A stretch of 10,419 nucleotides of DNA. Source: an uncultured Candidatus Saccharibacteria bacterium. Its GTDB lineage: Bacteria; Patescibacteria; Saccharimonadia; Saccharimonadales; UBA6022. A program made the position numbers and the translations under genes. Where the stretch lies: the NCBI GenBank assembly GCA_946479115.1, contig CAMLED010000025.1, positions 1 to 10,419 on the forward strand, written 5' to 3'. The notes under the pieces were generated by a model. The model was given only the letters and a program-made list of their open reading frames with translations. It did no database searches and had not been told where the DNA came from. How positions within the stretch are numbered: position 1 is the first letter of the stretch; every line of letters begins with the position of its first letter. Below are positions 1-6,681 of the stretch, piece by piece.

Positions 1-563
1 GAATCGCCTTTGAGAGATTTTAGGTCGAGGAATTGTTCAACATCAATGCCATATTTGTTCTCGAAATGTTCAACATCAAATTCTTCCAAATTACTAAGGC
101 CGTTCTTTAGTGCGTATACTTTTGTCGTCGGGCTAATCAACTGTAGCGCATCTAAATCACTCGTAAGTAAATAGGTTTCAATGCCCTTTTCGGTTGCTTG
201 TTTAGCAAAGGCGCCAAGAATATCATCCGCTTCGTAATCATCCAGCTCATACAATGGCCAACCGAAACCTTCGAGCAGCTCATATAGCAAAGGAATCTGT
301 GCGTAAAAATCATCCGGCGCTTTTTTACGACCGGCTTTATATTCTGGATAAATTTCGCGGCGTTTGCGAATATTAGTCCCTTTTTTATCCCACGCAACAG
401 CGACATAGTCGGGTTCAAGTTTCTTAATAAGCTCAATAGCGAGGCTAGCAAACCCAAACACGCCCCCTGTTGGCGTACCGTCAGATAAGCTTAGCCCTGG
501 CATGGCATAATAGCCTCTATAAAATACTGATTTTCCGTCGATTACTGCCAAGCGTTTTGTCAT
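1..563 (-). CDS. polA: DNA polymerase I, 5'-3' exonuclease domain (partial, runs off left edge)
   Basis: Reading the minus strand from the ATG at 563 gives 187 open codons that continue past base 1. The protein matches the 5'-3' exonuclease/flap endonuclease domain at the N-terminus of bacterial DNA polymerase I, which removes RNA primers and flaps during Okazaki fragment maturation and repair. Visible metal-site residues are D9 (in IDGKS), D59 (VAWDKKG), the EADD motif at 111-114, and D136 and D138 (TSDLDAL). The YKAGRKKAPDD stretch at 75-85 matches the conserved YK..R..PDD segment. The window ends at FLDLKSLKGD, just before the expected SSDNIPG helix-hairpin-helix motif. No cysteine is present. 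A TATACT box ends 6 nt before the ATG, so the mRNA is probably leaderless. Whether a polymerase domain follows cannot be seen; a stand-alone exonuclease is the alternative. Confidence 0.88.
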   Translation of the reverse strand, partial: MTKRLAVIDGKSVFYRGYYAMPGLSLSDGTPTGGVFGFASLAIELIKKLEPDYVAVAWDKKGTNIRKRREIYPEYKAGRKKAPDDFYAQIPLLYELLEGFGWPLYELDDYEADDILGAFAKQATEKGIETYLLTSDLDALQLISPTTKVYALKNGLSNLEEFDVEHFENKYGIDVEQFLDLKSLKGD

Positions 564-569
564 GCTACC

Positions 570-578
570 AGTATAACA
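570..578 (-). promoter_or_regulatory. Extended -10 promoter of the polA-type gene
   Basis: On the minus strand TGTTATACT reads as an extended -10 (TG, one base, TATACT). It ends 6 nt before the ATG at 563, so transcription should begin at or next to the A of the start codon. No -35 consensus is seen 16-18 bp upstream. It lies in the 28-bp gap after the pilin stop at 592. Confidence 0.65.
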
Positions 579-591
579 CCTTGACTATACC

Positions 592-1167
592 CTAGAACGT
601 GAAGACCTCTATCAGACAGCGGGTATAGCCGCTAACTCGCTGGGTGTATTTAGCATTCGTAAGTGTCACATTGTCATATGTAGGAGTTGGCGACAAAACA
701 TTGGGCAGCCCGCAGTCAGTATTCGGACCAACTGTATAATACAAAACCGCACGGTTATCACTGTAGTAATTAGCATGAAACCACAGCTGCCCTACTGGAT
801 TGCTGACTCCATACTTACCCAGCTGGATGGTCGAAACACCAGAATACGTCGCAAGCGTTTGGTTAAAGGTTGCGTCGTACGGCGTGTTCGTATTCCATAG
901 ATCGGAACTTGGACAAACCCCACCCGTAATCACTGACGGCGGTGCGATACATGACGATGTCGTTGGCCGTCCACTGGACGCCTCCCATGCTTTAAAGCCT
1001 TTAATGAGTGCACCGGCCTGTGCAATTATTCTTGTTGATTCGGCTCGTTCTTGGATGCCATTGTAGGCAACGATAGTGATTACCGCCAGAATAGCGATAA
1101 CAACAATAACAATCAGTAGCTCAACAATTGTAAAGCCCGCCTTTTTGTCGTGAATTAGCATATGCAT
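592..1167 (-). CDS. Type IV pilin-like protein with N-terminal methylation motif
   Basis: This 191-residue protein has a class III prepilin signal. A short basic leader ends in KKAG, followed by FTIVELLIVIV, with cleavage expected between G11 and F12 and the conserved glutamate at mature position 5 (E16). Residues 12-35 form the hydrophobic helix that anchors the pilin in the membrane and packs the fibre core. A prepilin peptidase would cut and methylate it before assembly into a type IV pilus or pseudopilus. The C-terminal globular part (about 60-191) has four cysteines, C73, C85, C152 and C184, which could form two disulfides outside the cell, and is rich in T, S, N and Y. Two ATGs are possible (M1 and M3); M1 is chosen because the -10 lies 9 nt ahead of it, but there is no clear Shine-Dalgarno for either. 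Major or minor pilin cannot be decided. Confidence 0.87.
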   Translation of the reverse strand: MHMLIHDKKAGFTIVELLIVIVVIAILAVITIVAYNGIQERAESTRIIAQAGALIKGFKAWEASSGRPTTSSCIAPPSVITGGVCPSSDLWNTNTPYDATFNQTLATYSGVSTIQLGKYGVSNPVGQLWFHANYYSDNRAVLYYTVGPNTDCGLPNVLSPTPTYDNVTLTNAKYTQRVSGYTRCLIEVFTF

Positions 1168-1176
1168 GTTGCATTC

Positions 1177-1185
1177 ATAATACCA
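1177..1185 (-). promoter_or_regulatory. Extended -10 promoter of the first pilin gene
   Basis: TGGTATTAT on the minus strand resembles an extended -10 and ends 9 nt before the ATG at 1167. This predicts a leader of about 2-3 nt. It sits in the 58-bp gap between the WhiB-family stop (1226) and the pilin, so the pilin can be transcribed independently of the regulator upstream. No -35 match is seen. Confidence 0.5.
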
Positions 1186-1225
1186 GTCAAAATATCACAT
1201 GAGCAAGCTACCTAGACCGATTGGC

Positions 1226-1573
1226 TTATAGATCGCCTAATGCTTCTTTGCGCTTTTTTCGCATGTTTTGACGTTCTTTGACGGTTGTTCCCGCCCAAAT
1301 GCCGCCACCATCTTCACTACTAGACAGCGCAAGCTGCGACTCTAGGCACGGTTCTTTGACATCACACTTCGCACATATTTTTCGTGCAGCTTCTGCACTA
1401 CCGCCTCTTTCTGGGAAGAATATATCGCCATCCATTTCTAGACATAGTGCCTTACTATGCCAGTCTTCATTCGGCTCAGGTTTGTCATGACCCGTATCAA
1501 CGATCGCAACGAATGCTAATTCTGGGCGTAATCGGTCACGACGAGAAACTTTCTCGAAAGGCATTTTTTCCAT
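1226..1573 (-). CDS. WhiB-family iron-sulfur transcriptional regulator
   Basis: This 115-residue protein has the WhiB (Wbl) signature. Four cysteines, C44, C67, C70 and C76, are spaced C-X22-C-X2-C-X5-C, the ligand pattern for a redox- or NO-sensitive [4Fe-4S] cluster. Also present are the conserved W38, the D..FFP segment (D50-P54), the turn GIWAGTT (91-97, matching the G[VI]WGG loop that contacts the sigma factor), and a basic tail (KKRKE, 106-110) for DNA contact. WhiB proteins typically act by binding region 4 of the primary sigma factor; a candidate partner, RpoD, is encoded about 1.3 kb away. A Shine-Dalgarno-like AGAGGA lies 6 nt upstream of the ATG. The family is regarded as essentially actinobacterial (plus their phages), so its presence here is notable. 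It is divergent from the kinase-pilin pair and just upstream of the other pilin gene; control of pilins is only a guess. Confidence 0.9.
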   Translation of the reverse strand: MEKMPFEKVSRRDRLRPELAFVAIVDTGHDKPEPNEDWHSKALCLEMDGDIFFPERGGSAEAARKICAKCDVKEPCLESQLALSSSEDGGGIWAGTTVKERQNMRKKRKEALGDL

Positions 1574-1579
1574 AGGTAT

Positions 1580-1604
1580 TCCTCTTTAATCTTCGGTTAT
1601 CATA
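1580..1604 (-). promoter_or_regulatory. WhiB-family gene promoter and ribosome binding site
   Basis: On the minus strand AGAGGA (1585-1580) lies 6 nt before the ATG at 1573, a fair Shine-Dalgarno site. A -10-like TATGAT is at 1604-1599, with a weak TTGTAC 17 bp further upstream. This gives a leader of about 19 nt, unlike the leaderless arrangement of several neighbours. The -10 call is tentative because the upstream TG seen at other promoters here is absent. Confidence 0.45.
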
Positions 1605-1645
1605 CGCCTCTCATTTAGCCGGTACAAGCATAATCAGAACAGGTT

Positions 1646-1654
1646 TGGTATACT
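1646..1654 (+). promoter_or_regulatory. Extended -10 promoter of the kinase-pilin operon
   Basis: TGGTATACT ends 7 nt before the ATG at 1662, so the transcript should start at or one base before the start codon. No Shine-Dalgarno fits in the space and no -35 consensus is seen. The 88-bp region 1574-1661 also holds the divergent WhiB-family promoter. Confidence 0.65.
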
Positions 1655-1661
1655 AAATCTA

Positions 1662-2237
1662 ATGAAGCACACTACAAACACAAAGATCGTCGCATTTGTT
1701 GGATTGACCGGCAGCGGCAAAAGCTCGGCCGTTGAATACTTAACTAGTAAAGGCTACCCAAAAGTTTATTTTGGTGGCGTCATTTATCAAGCAATGGAAG
1801 AAGCCGGCATTGAACGAACAGCAGAAAGTGAAACTAAATTCCGCGAAGAAATTCGGGAACGCGAAGGCAAAGACTTTGTCGTTAATCGGATTGTTACTCA
1901 AATTCGCGACCTCATCAATTCAGGTCAACACCGCATTGTTGCCGACGGTATCTATACATGGACTGAATATAAAATGATGAAACGTGAGTTCCCTGGTGAA
2001 CTTACGGTCTTTGCCGTCGTCGCACCAAAGCACTTACGTCACCACCGCCTAACCACTCGTCCAGAACGACCTTACACACTAGATGAAGCAAACCAACGCG
2101 ACTGGGCCGAGATCGAAAATCTAGAAAAAGGTGGACCGATTGCCATTGCCGATCACTACATCATCAACAATGGAAACCTTGACCATTTTCACGAACAGAT
2201 CGATACTGAACTGGAACACATTAATTTTTATAACTAG
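1662..2237 (+). CDS. P-loop NMP-kinase-like protein (UPF0200/CoaE-like)
   Basis: This 191-residue protein is a small P-loop phosphotransferase. The Walker A motif GLTGSGKS is at 14-21 after a hydrophobic beta strand (IVAFV). A second strand ends in VADGIYTWTEY (93-103), the usual acceptor-site position in nucleoside monophosphate kinases. A lid-like arginine-rich segment (R126, R129, R133, R136) is followed by RDWAEIENLEKGGPIAIADHY and an IINNG strand. This arrangement resembles the UPF0200/dephospho-CoA-kinase-like group, common in archaea and found in Patescibacteria. The substrate cannot be read from the sequence: a (d)NMP, dephospho-CoA or another small phosphate acceptor are all possible. 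It has no cysteine. It leads a predicted two-gene operon with a pilin gene 21 bp downstream; no functional link is known. Its own transcript is predicted to be leaderless. Confidence 0.8.
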   Translation: MKHTTNTKIVAFVGLTGSGKSSAVEYLTSKGYPKVYFGGVIYQAMEEAGIERTAESETKFREEIREREGKDFVVNRIVTQIRDLINSGQHRIVADGIYTWTEYKMMKREFPGELTVFAVVAPKHLRHHRLTTRPERPYTLDEANQRDWAEIENLEKGGPIAIADHYIINNGNLDHFHEQIDTELEHINFYN

Positions 2238-2248
2238 TGCAGCGGCAC

Positions 2249-2254
2249 AGAGGG
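2249..2254 (+). promoter_or_regulatory. Ribosome binding site of the second pilin gene
   Basis: AGAGGG lies 4 nt upstream of the ATG at 2259 (5 nt counting from GAGG), within the 21-bp gap after the kinase stop TAG. No -10 box is seen in the gap, so this gene is probably translated from the kinase transcript through this Shine-Dalgarno. Confidence 0.5.
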
Positions 2255-2258
2255 TGGC

Positions 2259-2834
2259 ATGAAACAAAAAGGTTTCACGATTGTTGAACTACTAGTCGTC
2301 ATCGCGGTCATTGGTATCTTGGCAACAATTGCGCTCGTAAGCTACCGCGGTGTACAAGCAAAAGCACGTGACACTGAACGTAAAACTGAAGTGCAAGCGA
2401 TTGCCGATGGCATCAAACTATACCGGTTGAAATATGGCAACGATATTGACATTGGCAGTGGCTGTGGCAGCAGCAACAATGGCTCTGGCTACTTCGCGTT
2501 TCAAGATCGAGGGGTACCTATCAGCACGACTTCTTATACTAAATCGATCATGCAATGTCTCGAAGAGGCTGGTTACCTTGATGGTGACATGATTGACCCC
2601 TCCAACTGCGTCAGTGGAGCATATGCCGCACTAGGAAAGGTTTGTAAACCTACGGGCTATTATTACATGAAATATACCTGTAATTACCAAGGACAAAGGG
2701 TCAGCGTCGTCTATGCACGTCTTGAAACCGAAGATCATACTAGTGACCTTGATAATTTTGATGGGGGCGCTAATACGTGCAGCTCTATAAGTGTCAAAGC
2801 TTATAATATGAACTATATGGTACTGGTTGATTAA
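2259..2834 (+). CDS. Type IV pilin-like protein with N-terminal methylation motif
   Basis: The five-residue leader MKQKG is followed by FTIVELLVVIAVIG, a textbook class III prepilin signal. Cleavage is expected between G5 and F6, with the conserved glutamate at E10. Residues 6-28 form the hydrophobic helix, then an amphipathic helix carries R and K residues (VQAKARDTERKTEVQAIADGIKLY) typical of PilA/PilE- and GspG-like proteins. The globular domain carries six cysteines (C69, C100, C117, C129, C141, C174), enough for three disulfides, with a glycine/serine-rich stretch at 66-77. Mature length is ordinary for a pilin. It shares the N-terminal motif, but little visible similarity beyond it, with the pilin at 592-1167. 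It follows the kinase-like gene in the same operon and ends 4 bp before a strong terminator hairpin. The subunit type cannot be assigned. Confidence 0.88.
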   Translation: MKQKGFTIVELLVVIAVIGILATIALVSYRGVQAKARDTERKTEVQAIADGIKLYRLKYGNDIDIGSGCGSSNNGSGYFAFQDRGVPISTTSYTKSIMQCLEEAGYLDGDMIDPSNCVSGAYAALGKVCKPTGYYYMKYTCNYQGQRVSVVYARLETEDHTSDLDNFDGGANTCSSISVKAYNMNYMVLVD

Positions 2835-2837
2835 TTG

Positions 2838-2889
2838 GCTCAATAAAAAAATACCTCGCTGATAGTAGCGAGGTATTTTTTTATTGAGC
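2838..2889. terminator. Bidirectional intrinsic terminator, perfect 23-bp inverted repeat
   Basis: Arms 2838-2860 and 2867-2889 are perfectly complementary around a 6-nt loop. The GC-rich core is ACCTCGCT/AGCGAGGT, and seven A on one side mirror seven T on the other, so either strand gives a hairpin with a U tract. It lies between the convergent stops of the second pilin (2834) and rpoD (2898) and fits termination of both transcripts. Confidence 0.93.
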
Positions 2890-2897
2890 AATCTAGA

Positions 2898-3896
2898 TTA
2901 CCCGAGGTATTCGTGAAGTTTCTTCGCATCTTTGTGCTTACGAAGTTTCGCGAGTGCTTTAGCTTCGATCTGGCGAATTCGCTCACGCGTGACGGCAAAT
3001 TCTTGGCCGACTTCTTCAAGCGTGTGACTCTTGCCATTTTCAAGACCAAAACGCATTTTGACAATCTTTTGCTCGCGATCAGATAGCGTTGAAAGGATTG
3101 ATTGCACTTGCTCTTTTAGTAACTGGTTTGCGGCAGACTCTTCTGGTGTTGCACCATCTTCGTCTTCGATGAAGTCACCAAGAACTGAATCTTCGTCTTC
3201 ACCATCGCGGCCAACACCAGCATCAAGTGACGTGATATCTTGTTTGATCTTAATCACGTATTCAACTTTTTCTGGTTCCATCTCAAGTTCTTTACCAAGC
3301 TCTTCAATGGTTGGCTCACGGTTTAGCTCCTGAGTCATACGACGCTGCGTACGAAGCAACTTGTTGATAGTCTCCACCATGTGTACCGGAATACGAATTG
3401 TACGAGCCTGGTCGGCGATCGCACGGGTAATAGCCTGGCGGATCCACCATGTGGCGTAGGTTGAAAACTTAAATCCCTTGTCCGGATCAAATTTTTCAAC
3501 GGCGCGGAGCAAACCAGTGTTACCTTCTTGGATTAGATCAAGGAAATCAAGACCACGGCCGCTATAACGCTTGGCAATTGAAACGACCAAACGCATGTTA
3601 GCTTCAGCCATCTTATCTTTGGCTTTCTTTTCACCAGCGACGACACGCTGCGCAAGAGCGAGCTCTTCTTCGGCGTTTAGCAGTGGAATTTTACCAATTT
3701 CACGCAGGTACAAACGAACGCTGTCGTCGGACACATCGTCAAAATATTGGCCGCTGTTAATCGTTTCCTCGTCAGCTTCTTCTTCATCAACTAGATCGTC
3801 GAGCGCTGGTTCGTCAATATCACTCAGTGGACCACCACTAGCGTCAATTACCAAATTTTCATCAAGTACTTCTTCAACTACATCATCTTTGGCCAC
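2898..3896 (-). CDS. rpoD: Primary RNA polymerase sigma factor RpoD/SigA
   Basis: This 332-residue protein is the housekeeping sigma-70 factor, which directs RNA polymerase to -10/-35 promoters. After an acidic N-terminal tail (about 1-55, no standard region 1.1) come region 1.2 ([16 protein letters not shown], 58-73), regions 2.1-2.4 (about 97-167, with [19 protein letters not shown] and the -10-reading segment [13 protein letters not shown] at 144-156), region 3 (about 168-250) and region 4 (about 262-326, with the helix-turn-helix [20 protein letters not shown]). The start is GTG; a strong AAAGGAG 7 nt upstream and the loss of homology before it support this choice. The first 14 nt overlap the end of dnaG, indicating a dnaG-rpoD operon with translational coupling. 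The rpsU gene of the classical macromolecular synthesis operon is absent here. The protein has no cysteine. Region 4 is the surface WhiB proteins usually bind. Confidence 0.97.
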   Translation of the reverse strand: MAKDDVVEEVLDENLVIDASGGPLSDIDEPALDDLVDEEEADEETINSGQYFDDVSDDSVRLYLREIGKIPLLNAEEELALAQRVVAGEKKAKDKMAEANMRLVVSIAKRYSGRGLDFLDLIQEGNTGLLRAVEKFDPDKGFKFSTYATWWIRQAITRAIADQARTIRIPVHMVETINKLLRTQRRMTQELNREPTIEELGKELEMEPEKVEYVIKIKQDITSLDAGVGRDGEDEDSVLGDFIEDEDGATPEESAANQLLKEQVQSILSTLSDREQKIVKMRFGLENGKSHTLEEVGQEFAVTRERIRQIEAKALAKLRKHKDAKKLHEYLG

Positions 3897-5640
3897 GTGT
3901 TATCTCCTTTATAAGTGTATTCAGCTGGGCGCGCAGTTCAGTTGCTTTGGCATCATCACCACTGAGCTCTGCTTCGCGAAGCTGATTCGTTAATGCTGCC
4001 TGTGTTTGTTTCTTGTGTTCGTTTACTACTTGGCGGAGTAATCGTGCTGATTCAAAGTAACGATCTTGGTCGTTCCAATCAGCGTAGCGAGTCTCGGCCT
4101 TCAATAATAGTATTTTCACATACGTGTCGTAATTTTGCAACTCCTTAGGGGTTGTCTGCACACTTTTTCCTGCGTGAGTTGCCAGATAGGTGGCGACTGC
4201 TTGACGCTCTTCGTTGGCAAAGGCCGTTTGGTCAATTGTCGCAAATAATTCTTGGCTTGGCCCATCCAGCAAAGCCACCGCGAGCAAGTCATCTTGATAC
4301 GCGGTATTATCTTTTTCCACCCGTGACAGCGCGCCAGCCACAGGCCGGCGGGTTGGTGCCGTTTCAGCCACAGGCACACTCGCGAGTTTTGTCTTGACCG
4401 CCTCGAGCGAGGAGCCAATCATGGTCGCAATCTTCTTTTCGTAGTGGTCCTGTTCAACTGGATCTTGTAATGATCGGACGACATTCAGCGCAGCTGTCGT
4501 AAACAATCGTTTTCCACTGGCTGTCGTGACATCTTCACGCTGACTGTACTGATCCAAAATCCAATCCACCGCTGGCTGGCTACTATCAATTGCCTTTTGC
4601 CACAACGCCACATCCTGCTGAATTAATTCGTCTGGATCTTTGGCCCCTTCAGGCAGGCTAATAATCGTCAGCTCTACCCCAACCTCACTAGCAATTGGAA
4701 TTGCTCGTTCAGTCGCAGCAATGCCAGCTTTGTCGGCATCAAATGCTAATCGCACGTGGCCCGTCAGGCGCTTCAAAGCACGTAAATGTTGCTCGGTCAT
4801 CGCCGTCCCCGCGGTTGCCACTACCTGGGATACACCGGCCTGATGGCTGCTAACAACATCCAAGTTTCCCTCAACAATTACTGCGTAATCATTGGTGCGG
4901 ATCGCTTCTTTTGCCTGACTCAGACCAAAAACATGACGGCTTTTGTCGTACAGCAACGTTTGTGGTGTGTTCAGATATTTTGGCGCATTTGGATCATCCC
5001 CGCCCAAGATACGCGCCGTAAATCCAATAACTTGGCCACTGGCATCCATCAGCGGCACCATCATACGTCCACGGAACAAATCGCCACCAAAACGGTTCGT
5101 TAACCCCGCATCACTTAGCTCTTGGCGGCTAAAACCCTTTTTTGTCAAAAACTGTGTCAACGCTGTGCCGCTGGTTGGTGCATAGCCAATCATAAAATCT
5201 TGAACAATTTTCTTAGACAGTCCGCGCTGTTTAAAGACATAGTCGATAGCATGCTGATTTTTAAGCAAACTATGTTGGTAGTACTGTGTCGCCAGGCTAT
5301 GTGCTTCCAGTAGTCGCTTCTTGCGACGCGCTAGATCTTGGCTGCCTTTTGATTCATACAAAGTCAGGTCGACATTCGCCTTGCGCGCCAGGTGTTCCAG
5401 GGCCTGACGAAAGTCCATGCCTTCGACTTGCATAACAAATGAGAAGATATCACCGCCCTTATTCGACGAGAAGTCATGCCAAATATGTTTGTCTGGACTT
5501 ACGAAAAAGCTCGGCGTTTTTTCGCCGCTAAACGGACTGAGACCCTTGAAGTTACGACCAGCTCGTTTGAGCTGCACATACTCGCCAATCACATCCTCAA
5601 TGTTCAGTCGCGCACGGACTTCTTCTTTGGCGTCTTGCAT
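3883..5640 (-). CDS. dnaG: DNA primase DnaG with a zinc-ligand-less CHC2-like domain
   Basis: This 585-residue primase (close to the ~580 of E. coli DnaG) makes RNA primers at the replication fork. The N-terminal zinc-finger fold is recognisable ([20 protein letters not shown], then [19 protein letters not shown]), but all four ligand positions are changed: the usual Cys, His, Cys, Cys are S35, S38, D56 and S59. The central catalytic core is normal, with RGRMMVPL (190-197), the TOPRIM acidic residues E257 and D261 (VEGNLDVV), D301 and D303 (FDADKAG) and the KDPDE motif (334-338). A linker at about 421-443 leads to a divergent C-terminal helicase-binding domain. There is not one cysteine in the protein. 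It is the first gene of the dnaG-rpoD operon. A TATAAT ending 6 nt before the ATG predicts a leaderless message. The finger may keep its fold without zinc; a sequencing error cannot explain four separate substitutions. Confidence 0.96.
   Translation of the reverse strand: MQDAKEEVRARLNIEDVIGEYVQLKRAGRNFKGLSPFSGEKTPSFFVSPDKHIWHDFSSNKGGDIFSFVMQVEGMDFRQALEHLARKANVDLTLYESKGSQDLARRKKRLLEAHSLATQYYQHSLLKNQHAIDYVFKQRGLSKKIVQDFMIGYAPTSGTALTQFLTKKGFSRQELSDAGLTNRFGGDLFRGRMMVPLMDASGQVIGFTARILGGDDPNAPKYLNTPQTLLYDKSRHVFGLSQAKEAIRTNDYAVIVEGNLDVVSSHQAGVSQVVATAGTAMTEQHLRALKRLTGHVRLAFDADKAGIAATERAIPIASEVGVELTIISLPEGAKDPDELIQQDVALWQKAIDSSQPAVDWILDQYSQREDVTTASGKRLFTTAALNVVRSLQDPVEQDHYEKKIATMIGSSLEAVKTKLASVPVAETAPTRRPVAGALSRVEKDNTAYQDDLLAVALLDGPSQELFATIDQTAFANEERQAVATYLATHAGKSVQTTPKELQNYDTYVKILLLKAETRYADWNDQDRYFESARLLRQVVNEHKKQTQAALTNQLREAELSGDDAKATELRAQLNTLIKEITRGQR
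3904..3910 (-). promoter_or_regulatory. Ribosome binding site of rpoD
   Basis: AAAGGAG on the minus strand lies 7 nt before the GTG at 3896, inside the last codons of dnaG. It fixes the GTG start, since no ATG with a comparable site is nearby. Together with the 14-nt overlap it suggests rpoD is translated by re-initiation or coupling after dnaG. Confidence 0.8.
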
Positions 5641-5646
5641 AATTTG

Positions 5647-5655
5647 ATTATATCA
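5647..5655 (-). promoter_or_regulatory. Extended -10 promoter of dnaG-rpoD
   Basis: TGATATAAT on the minus strand is a consensus extended -10. It ends 6 nt before the dnaG ATG at 5640, so the predicted +1 is the A of ATG. There is no -35 consensus 16-18 bp upstream and no room for a Shine-Dalgarno. Confidence 0.75.
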
Positions 5656-5727
5656 TTCTTTACCTCTGTCGCCTCCCCTATCACTATTGCCCACAGCACA
5701 AGCGTTATTGCCGCTACCCGTCCCGTA

Positions 5728-5736
5728 TGCTTAAAT
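5728..5736 (+). promoter_or_regulatory. Weak extended -10 promoter of the membrane protein gene
   Basis: TGCTTAAAT has the upstream TG but a poor hexamer. It ends 8 nt before the ATG at 5745, again predicting a leader of 0-2 nt. The rest of the 104-bp divergent region 5641-5744 shows nothing beyond this and the dnaG promoter. Confidence 0.4.
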
Positions 5737-5744
5737 AGACCCAT

Positions 5745-6356
5745 ATGAATCCAGAGACGCCTCAGTTACCAATTGATTATTTGAATCAAATCGCCCCTGC
5801 GCCACAAAAGCCAGGCTTGAATAAACGGTCACTGTTAATGGTCGTTATCTTAATTGGTGTCGTCCTGACGATTGTTATTAGTTTTGTCGTTTTCATCAGC
5901 AATGCTAGTGGCGGCCCAAAAACTGACATGCAAACATTGGCTATTCGCATGCAAGCATTACAAAAGGTAGCCGACACCTCGCAGAAGAACATCAAAAGTA
6001 GCTCTCTTCGTGGCGTGAACAGCAATCTTAAATCTTTCTTGTCGAATGCCAATCGCGACATTGTTGACCCATTGGCAGCTAACAAAATTGATATCAAGAA
6101 ACTTGATAAGAAACTTGTCGCCAAAGTAGAAGCAGACACACTCAAAGCCGATCTAGAAGATGCCCGTCTTAACGCGACGTTTGATGACACCTACGCCCGT
6201 GAAATGAGCTACCGGCTAACTACCCTGTCGATCCTAATGGAATCAATTTATAACACTAGCCACAGCAAATCCCTCAAGGATTTCTTGGTCGCAACCGACG
6301 ACAACCTACAGCCAATCAAAAAACAACTCGACGAATTTAATTCGACGAACCGCTAA
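5745..6356 (+). CDS. Single-pass membrane protein of unknown function
   Basis: I do not recognise a family for this 203-residue protein. A proline-rich cytoplasmic N-terminus (residues 1-24, with PETPQLP and APAPQKPG) is followed by positive charges (K26, R28), then a strongly hydrophobic helix at about 29-52. The remaining ~150 residues are predicted to face outward. They are charged, lack cysteine and look mostly helical, with two K/D/L-rich stretches (about 105-140 and 180-198) that could form a coiled coil or helical bundle. The positive-inside rule supports N-in, C-out. It is transcribed divergently from dnaG and its 3' end overlaps the convergent YjbR-like gene by 20 nt. A role at the cell envelope is inferred only from topology. 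Confidence 0.85.
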   Translation: MNPETPQLPIDYLNQIAPAPQKPGLNKRSLLMVVILIGVVLTIVISFVVFISNASGGPKTDMQTLAIRMQALQKVADTSQKNIKSSSLRGVNSNLKSFLSNANRDIVDPLAANKIDIKKLDKKLVAKVEADTLKADLEDARLNATFDDTYAREMSYRLTTLSILMESIYNTSHSKSLKDFLVATDDNLQPIKKQLDEFNSTNR

Positions 6357-6681
6357 CCAAATTGTAGCTAAGACGTATCAGATCTTGGAACTCGTCTTCT
6401 GGCATCTGACCAGTATATAAAATCGTATTCCAGTGTTTTTTGTTCAAGTGATACCCAGGTAGCACTGTTTCATATTTTTCTCGGAGTAATTCGGCAAGTT
6501 GCGGATCACATTTTAGGCTCACACGGAGTGGCCTGCTATCATCGGCTACAATCGCAAACATTTTTGCCGTACCATCTGTTTTATCACCCACCTTGTAAAC
6601 TGACGTTTTTTCGTCAAACGGAAAATCCAACCAAGTGTTTGGGTAACTAAGTAATAATTCATCGAGTTCTTGTCGGTTCAT
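6337..6681 (-). CDS. MmcQ/YjbR family protein
   Basis: This 114-residue protein fits the small MmcQ/YjbR family, which has a CyaY-like fold and is often annotated as DNA-binding without a firmly established role. Family hallmarks visible are LDFPFDEKTSVYKVG (18-32), KMFAIV (40-45), the LKCDP motif (56-60) and PGYHLNKKHWN (75-85). Length is typical of the family. Its ATG overlaps the stop of the upstream orn gene (ATGA, 4 nt), so it is probably translated by coupling from the same transcript; only a weak AGGA lies 11 nt upstream. Its 3' end overlaps the convergent membrane protein gene by 20 nt, with no hairpin terminator between them. Confidence 0.9.
   Translation of the reverse strand: MNRQELDELLLSYPNTWLDFPFDEKTSVYKVGDKTDGTAKMFAIVADDSRPLRVSLKCDPQLAELLREKYETVLPGYHLNKKHWNTILYTGQMPEDEFQDLIRLSYNLVSGSSN

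Noticed and set aside
3571..3993. Serine-rich 140-aa reading frame on the plus strand
   Set aside because: It lies wholly antisense to rpoD and the end of dnaG. The serine runs mirror acidic/glutamate codons of RpoD, and there is no ribosome binding site or family match.
4786..5103. 105-aa plus-strand frame inside dnaG
   Set aside because: It is antisense to the conserved TOPRIM region of DnaG, with no promoter or ribosome binding site.
6331..6350. Possible hairpin at the convergent ends of the membrane protein and YjbR-like genes
   Set aside because: The stem is only about 5 bp around a 3-nt loop and AT-rich with no T tract, so it is not a credible terminator.
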